This document shows, piece after piece, positions 5,218 to 17,200 of a stretch of DNA of 35,378 nucleotides. Source of the DNA: a virus. A model generated the notes under the pieces. It was not told where the DNA came from. It was given only the letters and a program-made list of their open reading frames with translations, and searched no databases. Made by a program: the position numbers and the translations under genes. How positions within the stretch are numbered: position 1 is the first letter of the stretch; each line of letters opens with the position of its first letter. The stretch spans positions 1 through 35,378 of IMG/VR virus record IMGVR_UViG_3300020411_000891, one strand, 5' to 3'.

Positions 5218-8200
5218 ATGACAATAGAGACTAGAGTAAAATTCCAAGATATAGTTGAGAATCAACTTCCTCGCTTTGTGAGGGAGGATTTTCCGCTTTT
5301 ACCTGATTTTCTTAAATCTTACTATGTTTCACAAGAAATTCCTGGTGGACCTTATGATTTGATCCAAAATTTGGACAGATATGTTAAGTTAGATGAATTA
5401 TATGACATAAAAGACTCAACAATTCTTAATGGCGACCTCTCAATGGACGCTACACAGATTGAAGCAGGTCAAGATGGCAATTTTACTGTAGGTTTTCCTG
5501 ATAATTATGGTCTAATTAAGATAGATGATGAAATAATATCTTACGAATACAAGACAGATAGCACTTTTGAGGGGTGTACAAGAGGTTTTAGTGGCATTAC
5601 TTCTTACATAGGGTCAAATACACCAGATAAGTTGGTATTTTCCTCTTCAGTAGGTGTTGCGCATACTTCTGGGACTAGAATTGAGAACTTAAATGTAATA
5701 TTTCTTCAAGAATTCTTCAAAAAGATCAAAACTCAGTTTGCTCCAGGCTTTACTGAGAGACCATTTTCTGAAAATATAGACCAAAGGAACTTTTTATTCA
5801 ATTCGGAGAGTTTTTACACTTCTAAAGGTACTGATAATGCCTTCGAAATACTTTTTAAGGCACTTTATGCTGCAAAAGTAGAGGTTGTTCACCCAGATAC
5901 CTACTTATTTCGTCCTTCTAATGCAGATTATAAGATTACAAAGGACTTTATTGTTGAAGAAATCAGTGGAGACCCTCTAAAACTCAAAAATTTAACATTT
6001 AATCAAAAATCTACAGGTGCAAGAGGTACAGTTACTGATGTAGTACCTATTTTGTATGGTCCTAAAGAGGGTGAACGTCCTTATTTTGCTGTTAGTATAG
6101 ATTCTGGTTACTCTAGAGACATTAGTGTTCAGGGTACAATTAAGAGTGAGTTTGTAGTTAACCCTAAAACTAAGCTTACTAATGATGTAAGTATTGGATC
6201 AACAGTTTTAGACGTGGATTCTACTCTAGGATTCCCTTGGACTGGAAAACTTATTATAAAAGATCCTGATGATAATCCAGTATCTTTAGCATATACAGGT
6301 AAGTCAGTAAACCAATTCTTTGATATTACTGGAATTAATAACACTTTTAAGTCTACTACTGATGTTAGAGAAGATGATTATTCATTTTCTTATGTTGGAA
6401 TCAACACAGATGAACAAATTCAGGTAAGAATTGCAGCATGTCTTCAAGATATTGAGTTTAAAGAGCCAAATTATTCATATGAGCCAGGCGATGTCATCAG
6501 ATTGCAGTCAATAGGTGTTGAAACTAAGGTAGAAAAGGCATATAATTTCACTTATAACATCAAAACTAACTGGGAAATAAAAGAAATAAGAATAATTGAT
6601 GAAGAACAGAACAAATATACCTTTATTACATGGGATACCCAGTATCTAAAACCTGGTCATAAACTTATTATAAAGAGTGATGATACTATTCCTGTAGTAA
6701 TTACAGGTACAGTAGGTCAAATCACTTCAGATAGGTCATTTGAGGTGATTGTATCCTCTACTATGAACCTAGTAAGGCAGTGGTCATTTGAAAATCAAAT
6801 ATTAAAAGGAAATTCTTCAAAATATCCTTATATTGATGATTTCATTGCTAATACTCTTAACAGTTATATCATACCTGCTAGTGGAGATGTTCTTGTTACA
6901 TCCAACTCTTTACCTTCTTATGATAATAAAGAGACTAATCCATATGATAGAAAGGTAACATATACTGGACGTCTTGTTAGTCAGGAGCAAATTCCTTTAA
7001 CAACTACTACTGATCATGGTTTTTACACTGGTGATGCAATATTCTATAAAGCTGGTATTACTGATGTAGTAAGTACAACTCCTGATGGATTGACATTTAC
7101 TACTCCAATTGAAAGTAGATTTAATAATGTAGAAGATGGAGTTTATTATGTAAGAAGGATTGACCAGTTTAAAATTAGCATGTCTCGTAGTAAAGGAGAC
7201 TTGTATAATGACATCTATGTTGAATTTACTGGAGATGTAACTGATAATCAATTTATTTACTTTGAGTTTAAAGATAAAATCTGGAATGCTCAAAAATTAG
7301 TAAGAAAACTTCTTCCTTCTGATACTAAGAGTGGAAATTGGCCAACAGATCCAGGATATACTGGAATATTGAATAATGGTGTTGAAATATTAAATTATAA
7401 GTCAAATAATAGCACAATCTATTATGGTGATGTTAGATCATTTGAAGTTAAGAGAGGTGGATATAATTATGATGTTGTAGCACCTCCTTTATTGGTTATT
7501 AATGATACTGTAGGTACTGGAGCTACTGGTATTGTTGCTACAGAGGGTGAATTAGTAAGAGTTGATGTTGTAGATACTGGATATGACTATGTTGATGATC
7601 CTGTTGTTACTTTTAGTGGTGGTAATCCAAAAGAAGTAGCAGAAGCAGAAGTTCAAACTATTGCAGTTGTTCATGAACTACCTTTTAATGCAGGAGAGGA
7701 ATCTGCTGGAAGTAAAGGTGTAGGATTAAGCACTAATACTAATACAGAGAATACAATAGGATTCACTACATTCCATAAATTCAGGGATGCTGAAGAAGTA
7801 ATATATGATTCTAGAAATTTACCAAATGTTATTGGATTATCTACAGATTCTCCTTATTATGTTCGTGTTGTTGATAACTTTAGGGTTAGATTCCATAATA
7901 ATGAAGGAGATGCTCTTGCAGGGATTAATACAGTAGATTTGACTGGTTATGGATCTGGTAGACAATTCATTAGAGCAGCACAATTAAAGAGAATTGTATC
8001 TAGTGTAATAGTATCCAAACCAGGTAAAGGATATCAAAATAAAAAGAGAACTATTAGGACTGCAAGCACTGGAATTAGCACTGCAAAGGATTCATTTGTC
8101 ATTGAAAATCATGGATACCTTGATAAAGAGATAATTAAGTACTCTGCTCCTCTTACTGGAGACTCTGTAACAGGATTATCTGAAAATGATGAATATTATG

Positions 8201-11200
8201 TTAGAAAGATAAGTGATAATGAATTTAGTCTTAATTTAGTTGGTGTTGGGTCTACAGCAGTTGATTATTATTGGAATAATTACATCCCTGTAGACATAAT
8301 AAAGAGTGGTGGGGGTACATTTAACTATAAACCAATTACGGCAACCGTACAGGGGACTATAGGGGTCTCTACAAGGGCAGGAGGACAGGACTTCAGTGCT
8401 GTATTACAACCTATTGTAAGGGGTGAAATTAAATCAGTTGATATGACTCTTGCTGGAGTGGGATATGGTGCTTCTGAGATAATTAATTTTAATAGACAAC
8501 CAGAAATTACATTTGAAAATGGAGAACTTGCTCAATGTAAGCCAATCATTAATAATGGTAAAATTGTAAGTATTCTTATTCAAAATGCTGGTAGAAACTA
8601 TCATGCACCACCAGATGTAGAGATTAGATCTAGTCAAGGAGATTATGCTCAATTAACTCCTAGAGTTGATGGTGGAGTAATATCAGAAATTAAGGTTATT
8701 AAAGGTGGAGCTGGATATGTTGATGGAGAAACTGAAATTTTACTAAAAGCTCCAGGATTAACTGCTCAAGTTGAAGCAAATATTAGAAGTTGGCAGGTAA
8801 ACCTATTTGAAAGGAATTTACAGAATCTTCAAAGTGATGATGGTGTTTTAGAAGAAAATATAAGTCATCAATCTTTAGAATATGGTCACATTTATGCACC
8901 TCGTCCTTTAAGAGAATCAACTTATGCTATATCTGGTGAAGAAGAGGATAATACATTATATGGTACACCAGATCTAGTTAAAGATCCTCTTTCTGGAGAT
9001 GAAATAGCAAGTGTTAATCATTCTCCTATTTTGGGATGGGCTTATGATGGACATCCAATTTATGGTCCTTATGCCTTTACAAATACTGATGGATCTGGTT
9101 CTATTGTAGAAATGACCTCTGGTTATGAATTAAAACCAGATTTAACAAATAGACCTCCAGTTGGAGTTTATCCTGCAGGTTTCTTTGTAGAAGATTATGT
9201 ATATACAGGAAATGGATATCTAGATGAGCATAATGGTAGATTTGCTATAACTCCTGATTATCCAAAAGGAATATATGCTTATCATGCTACTATTAATTTA
9301 CAAAATGATTCTACAGGTATTTTTGAAGGATATAGAAGACCTGCTTTCCCATACTTTGTAGGGACTAGTTTTAAATCAAAACCAGAGGTATTTAATTTCT
9401 TAATTACTTCTAATCAAGAAGAGTATGAGATTGAAAAGCATTCATGGATTAGAAATACTAGAGATTATCATACTAATTCTGTAAAGAGTGGTTATGACTA
9501 TATCTTTAACTCTAATGAAATTAAAGAACAAACATTAGAAATAACAGAAGTTTCTTTAGGTGAAATTAATGAAATAGGAATTACTACAGGTGGTTCTGGT
9601 TATAAAGTTGGTGATAGTGTAGTATTTGATAATACTGGAACTAATGGTAGAAATGCAGATGCTGAAGTTAAAATAGTGGGTGGTAAGACCATTGATACAG
9701 TTAGTCTTGCTACTACTAGTTTTTCAAATGTTGAGTTAATACCAAACAGAAGCAGTAATAGTTTTATTGGTGTTATGACTCAACCTCATTCTTTATTGAA
9801 TAAGGATATAGTAAGAATTACTGGATTATCTACTAATATTGCTGGTCTTGAAGGAAGTTATTCTGTTGGAGTTAGAAGTGAAGGTGCTCTTTTAGCTAAG
9901 ACTATAGCTGCTACATCTGGAGTAGAGTGGCTTAATGTTAGTGGTTTAAATGGATTAGGTCTATCTCCAAATGATATTTTAATAATAGATCAAGAAAAAG
10001 TTAAAGTATTAGAAATTAAAATTGATAGTGGACAATTAAAAGTTAGAAGAGCACAGGAAGGAACAAGTGCTGGAATTCATACTTCTGCTTCTATTCTTTG
10101 GGAAGATCCAAGAAGATTTTCTTTTAATACTAGAGCTGGAATTCAAACTGGTAAATCATTTAGAGTTAATCAAGAATATTATTTCAATCCCCCAGATGTA
10201 GTTGGTACAGGAACTGCAAGAGGAGTTGGTATTGGAACTACAATTACTTTCAGTAATCCAGGAACAGGATTTACTCAAGCTTTCTTACCGTCTCAAGAAT
10301 TGTGGTTTGAAGAGCATGGTTTCCAATTAAATGATGAAGTTGTATATAAAGCAAATGGTGGAACCCCTATTCAATCTTATAGTGGTGTAACTGGACATGC
10401 ATATGCAAATCTTGATACTTGGACTAACTTGTATGCTGTTCCTCTTAGTGCTAATACCATAGGTATAGCAACTGGTAAAGTAGGTCTAGGTAGTGATACA
10501 GATGGATATTATGTAGGTATTAATAGTACACTTGTACCTAGCACTCTTTACTTTACTAATACTGGAGTTGGTGATACTCATAGTTTAAGAACTAGATTGA
10601 AAGATGTTATATCTTCTAATGTTTCTCAGAATGTAGTTACAGTTTCTACTGCTTCAACTCATCAACTTCTTCTTGATGATACTGTTTGGGTTAGTGTAAA
10701 ACCAATTGGAACTACAACTGTTACAGTAAAATATAATGATTATAATAGAAGAATAGTTTTTGATCCTCAAGATTTTGTTGCTGGTAATGTAGATCTTTCT
10801 CTAAACACTATTACAGTAACAGAAGGAGTTTTCTCAAGAGGAGATAAAGTAATTCATACTGCTAGTACTCCTTGTGGTGGATTAACTAATGAGAAGATGT
10901 ATTATGTAATCTTCTACACAGATACTCAGATTCGTTTAGTTGAAGATAGAGCACAATTAGAATCACCTAATCCCACTTATGTAATTCTTACCAGTGCATC
11001 TGCTGGAACTTTATCTAAAGTTAATCCTCCCATATTGGCAAGAAAGAATCAACAATGGAAGTTTGATCTTTCAGATTCTTCTTTATCATTCCAAGGTAAT
11101 GGTACAACATACTCAGCTTTCAGTATGGGTCTTTATAGAGATGCTTTATATAAAGATGAATTTATCACTACTAAAGAAGGAGATGTTTTTGAAGTAGTCA

Positions 11201-14200
11201 AAACTGGAAAACCTGGTATAGATGCTAATGCAAATCTTCTTCTTTCTATAACTGATGATATCCCTAAGGCTCTTTTCTATAAATTTACACCAGATAATAT
11301 TGATAAAATTCCTAATGTTAAAAATGAAATTATAATTGATGCTTTAGTTCCAAATTATAATAGAATTGATATACAACCAACTTATTATGATGGAAATTGG
11401 AGTATTACTGGAATAGGAACAACAACATTCAGTTATAATATTCCAAATACACCAGATGTTACTTCTTATACTAAAACTAATGCTGATGCTAGTTATGTAA
11501 CTAATTCTAAAACTGCAGAAGGTAGAATAGTAGAATTTGATATTAGAAGTGGTGGAGCAATGTATAAGACTGCTCCTAAAATAACAAATGTATCTGCTGG
11601 AACTACAGTTAGAGCTGGAGTTGGTAGTGGAGCAGTATTGACTACACAAACAAGTAATATTGGTGCTATAACCAAAACAAAACTCAATGATATAGGTTTT
11701 GATTATCCTAGTGATCCAACTCTTAAAGTAATTCCTAATCTTCCTGATATTGTAGAAGTGGAAAGATTAAACAAATTAGGAAGGGTAGGAGTTTTATCTC
11801 AAGGTAGAAATTATGTAGTATCTCCAGACTTAGTTGTTATGGATGGTTATACTAAAGAGGTTCTACTAGATGTTGATTTAGAATATCAGTTGGGTGATGA
11901 TACTGTTAAGATAGTAAGAAATGTTGAGGGAATATATGATGTTCCACCTAGAATTATTCCTGTTGGAAACTCTAATGGTGTAGGTATTAGAGATCTTCTT
12001 TATAGTCCAGATGGTGCTGGAACTGATACTTTAAAACCTCATACAGTTAGACTTTATATTGATGATGTATTCAATGAAGCTTCAGATTTTGAAGCAGGTG
12101 AATGGTATCCTGGTGAGAAGTTCCTACTTGAGAATGTTAATGTTGGATTAGGAAGTACTGGTTTAGGATATAACTCTAAAGAGTATAATTATGAATTATG
12201 GGAAATAACTGCTGCTAGTGGTCAAATTGGTGGTGCAAATGCATATATTGAGTTTGCATTCCCAGAAGGATTTATTGGTGCTGGTCAAACACCAGGTAAA
12301 ATGATTCCTTCTCAATCTGCTGGACGATTAATATTACAGAATCATTTCCCAATATATGATGTGGAATTAGTACAAAGTCAATTCTTTGTTGGAGAGAAAG
12401 TAGAGGATGAAGTTGGTGCTGTTGGATTTGTACAAAGATGGGTTCCTGAAAGTAATACATTAACTATTTCTGCTCAACAAGAATTTGATGTAGATTCTAA
12501 AATTAAGGGATTAAGTTCTTTAGTTCAAGCATACATTAGAAAAAATATTAGTTTTGCAGCAGAAATTAATACTGGTGCTGGTACTACAGTTTTTCATGGT
12601 TTCCAATCAGATTCTGGATTCCTTAATAATAGTTTCCAGAGACTTCCTGATAATGGTTATTATCAGAGATTTGCTTATGCATTAAGATCACAAGTTCCTA
12701 TTGATAAATGGGGTGAGGATGTTAAAGCATTAAGTCATGTTTCTGGTTTTGCTAGATTTAGTGATTTAGAAATTGAGAGTAAAGATCCAAATGCTGTTAT
12801 TACTAGAACTGAACCAGCAAACTTTGAATTAATTGCAGAAATGGAGAGTATTCACTCTATTTTTGATTATCCAGATTTTGATGATGTTAGTGAAGTAACA
12901 ATTGATGTAAATGGAGAGATTATCTCTAAAGATGTCTTATTTGCTAATAGACCAATTACTGATTACTATCAGTCTATTGGAAATAGAGCACTTAATATTA
13001 CAGATTTTAGTGATACATTTAATAATCAAGAAAGATCTACTAAGTACTCTACAATTGGAGAATTTAGTGATCATGATGTCTTCAATAAGGTATTCACTTT
13101 AGTAAAAGATCAAACTTATTCTGATGAAAGACAATTCTCTGTTGTTTCTCTTCTTCAACATTCTGATATAGCATATATTAATGAATATGCTACTCTAGAC
13201 ACTTATTTGGAGTTAGGAACCTTTGATTATGTTCCTACAAAACAAGGATGGGATTTAACATATGTTCCTATCAAGAATGAGTGGAATTTATATGATGTTT
13301 CTAATGTTTCTATTAGTGTTAAAGATAATATTGTTGGTGTAGCAAGTACTGCTTTAGGTGATACTGTTTCTCTAGGAACGACTCATGTAGATATACCATA
13401 TGATTCTGATGCTGGTATTGGTGCTACTACAACTCTTGTTGCTATGGCAACAACATATAGAGCTGCTAAGTTAATGGTTCAACTTGAGAATACTAATCAA
13501 GAGTTCTTTGGTACTGAACTTAATATTGTTCATGATGGAACTAAGGTTGGTGTAACTCAATATGGTGATATAAGAAATAGTCTATCTGAAGGATCTATTG
13601 GATTTGGTACATTCCATGCTTATATTAGTGGATCTAACGTTTTAGTGGACTTTATTCCTAATGTAGGATTAGCTTTAACTGCAGATGCTTCTACTATCTT
13701 CTTTGGTAAGGCTTCTGAAGCTAGTGGTATTGGATCAATTACTATGGATGTTGGTAGGTTAATATCCTATTCACGTGATACTGCTGCAAGCACTGCTAGT
13801 ATCATAGCTTCATATCAATCTGATGATACTGTAGATGATTGGAAAGCAACTTGTGGATATTATATTGTATCTTTTGAGGGAACTGGTGCTGGAGACGGCA
13901 TGTATGAAATGTTTGAAGTTGCTATAATAAATTCTTCAACTAATGAATGTGAAGTATCTTGGGGTAATGTAGGACTTAATACTGTTGGTCTTGGTACAGT
14001 TGGTATTAGTTCTGTTGGATCTGCTAGGAATTTAACTTTTGAAAGTCATTTCCCAGGTACTGCTAGAGTTCTTGGTATAGAGATGCAAGTATATGAAGAT
14101 ATTCCTCTTGCTCCTAGTTTAGATTTAAGTAATGTTGAGTGGTATAATGATGTTGGTAGATATGTTGGAACTAAGTTAGACCTTAAAACTGCATTTAATT

Positions 14201-17200
14201 TAACACATAATGTTGGTGGTGATGAACTTGATATCTTTAGAAGACAGTTTAATGGTAATGATAATGCAGGATCAGGTGGTGCTGGAATTAATATTGAGAA
14301 CAATACTGTAGAAATTGTAGATCACTTCTTTGTAACTGGTGAAAGAGTTACTTACAGTTATACTGGAGCAACCAGTTTAAATGCTGTAGGTATTAAAGAT
14401 GCAACTGTTGGTGGTGCAACTACAGATAAACTACCAAAAGATTTATATGTAGTTAAAACTTCTAGTTCTACATTAAGATTTGCTGAAACTGCTGAAAAAG
14501 CTCTAAGAAAAGTTCCTGAAGTATTTGAATTAGATGCTGTTGGTATAGGTACTTCTCATCATATTACTGCTACTAATCAAGCTTCTAAGTCATTAGTAAC
14601 TATTGATAATATGATTCAGTCTCCTCTTGCAGGAACTGCTGTTACAACTGCACTTGGTGCTCCTGTTGTATTTGATCAAAAACTACCTTGTGTTGGTGTA
14701 ACTTCATTCGCTGCTGGCGATATGATACAACTCGAGAATGAAATATGTAAAGTATTGTCTATTGGTATAGGAAGTGCTAATAATATTACAGTTTTACGAG
14801 CACAGGTAGGAACTACTCTGGATTCTCATGCTGGTGGAGTGACTGTTACTAAGTTAGCTGGTAATTATAATATTGAGTATAATACTCTTCATTTTGTAGA
14901 AGCACCTGCAGGAAATACTCCTTTAAGTACAACTACAGATCCTGATGAAAATGATTGGACTGGAATTACTACTCACTCAACATTCCACGGTAGAATCTTT
15001 ACTAGAACTGCTCCTGTTCAATCTCAGAATGAGACCTATGCTACTAATGCTGTTTTCAATGACATATCAGATCAATTTACTGGAATACAAAGTTACTTTA
15101 GTTTAACAACTGGTATTGGTGCTAGTGAAACTAATGCATTAGGATTCTCCACTTATAATGGTGTGGTTTTGATTAATGATATGTTCCAAGAACCAACTGG
15201 TGCTGAACAAGGTAATTATGACTTTAAAGAAACTGCTGGACTTACTACTGTTACATTTACTGGTGAACCTTTAGATGTTGCTATTGATAGAAGACCTACA
15301 GACACTATCTTAGGTGAAAATGCAAATAGAACTTGGTATCCTAATGGTGGTAAGATTATTTCTGTTGGTTCTACTGGAGGATTTGCATATCAACCTCTAA
15401 TTAGTGCTGGTGGTACTGCTATAGTTTCTTCTGCAGGAACTATTACATCTATTAGTATTGGTAATAGTGGTTCTGGATATAGAGCTGGTATTCAAACAAC
15501 AGTTAATGTTGGTGTTCAAACTTATAGTGCAGGAATAGCAACTTATGTTGCAATTGGTACTGCTGCTATTAGTGGTGGTCATATTGTAAGTATTGCTGTT
15601 ACTAATCCAGGAGTTGGATACACATATTATCCAGATGTATCTACAACCTTTATGAATGCAGTAGCTGCTGCATCAACTACAATTATATCTGTTGCTGATA
15701 CTACTGGAATTGTTCCTGGTAACTTAATTTCTATTGCTCATACTACTACTGGATCACCATCTACTGTAGTTGGAGTGATGACTAATGTAACTGTTACAGC
15801 AGTTAATTCTGGAACAATTAGTATAGGTGCTTCAGATGTTATTTCTGCTGCAGTTGGTATTGGAACCACTACTGCTGCACCAGTAGTTACTATTAAGAGA
15901 AATGATCCACCTGATGTTATAATTGATGCTCCATTAAGTTACACAAATATTCCTTTGACATATCATCCTTCTTCTACTACAGGAGTTGGACAAAGTGCAT
16001 CTGTTGATATTGTTGTTGGACAAGGATCTAGCGTAGTACAATTTAAAGTTGGAAGAGAAGGATTTGGTTATGGTAATGGTGAAATATTAACTGTAGCTGT
16101 TGGAGGAGCAACTGGTATTCCTACTACTGCAGATACACATAAAGACTTTAAACTTACTATTGAAGATATTGCTACTGATGAGTTTAGTTCATGGCATTTT
16201 GGTCAACTACAACCATTAGATAATTTCAGTAGTGAATTTGATGGATTTAGAAAAGTATTCTTGATGAAGGTTAACACAGAAGCTGTAGCACTTAAAGCTG
16301 CTCCTGGTTGGGATGTTGATCCTATTCAATCGTTATTAGTATTTGTTAATGGTCTTCTTCAGGAACCAAATTATGCTTATAGTTTGGCTAATGGTGGTAG
16401 TGCATTAGTATTCTCAGATGCTCCCAAAGCAGATGATTATGTTCATGTTTTATTCTATAAAGGAACTCCTGGTATTGATGTAACTCTCTTGAAAGTTGCT
16501 AAGTATATCAAGAAGGGTGATCAAATTGATATTCAGAATAATCCTGAGAAGATGTATAATGGATTCCCTCAAGGTATTGGATTAAATCAAGAACCAAGAG
16601 TTATTATTGGAATTACATCTTTAAGTTCTGATGCTGTGTCTACCAATCCTTATAATGGATTAGGTATAACAACAGATACAAGTCTACTTAGACCTGCTTC
16701 ATGGAAGAAACAAACTGAAGATTTAGTTATTAACCAAAGAAAAGTTGGAAAAGATAGACCTGAACTAGAAGCAGATGTATATCCAGCTTCTTACTTAATC
16801 CAAAATGTTGCTGGAATTACCACTTATCTTTATGTTGATAGTGTAAGACCATTCTTTAATCCATATGATGAGCAAACTGCTAGTTTAGATACACTTCAAA
16901 ACTTTGTTGATATAAAATCTCAAGATCCTGGAGTTCAAGGTATTGCAACTGCTACTGTATCTGATACAGGTACTATTAGTGCTATTACTATTAGTAATGT
17001 TGGTAGTGGTTATACTGGTGCTCCAACAGTTCAGATTACACCTCCTCCAGAAGGTAGTAGTTATACACAAGCAACTGCTACTGCAACAATTGTTGGGGAT
17101 AAGATTAATACTGTAACTGTTTCTAACGCAGGTACTGGTTATACTAATACTAATCCACCTGCTGTTCATATATCAGCACCAAATAGTGTTGTATCATATA

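Noticed and set aside
11344-11649. minus-strand frames inside the giant gene, rich in Ser, Asn and Ile
   Set aside because: They mirror the codon bias and repeats of the coding strand and have no independent start signals. The same holds for the other antisense frames in the structural genes.
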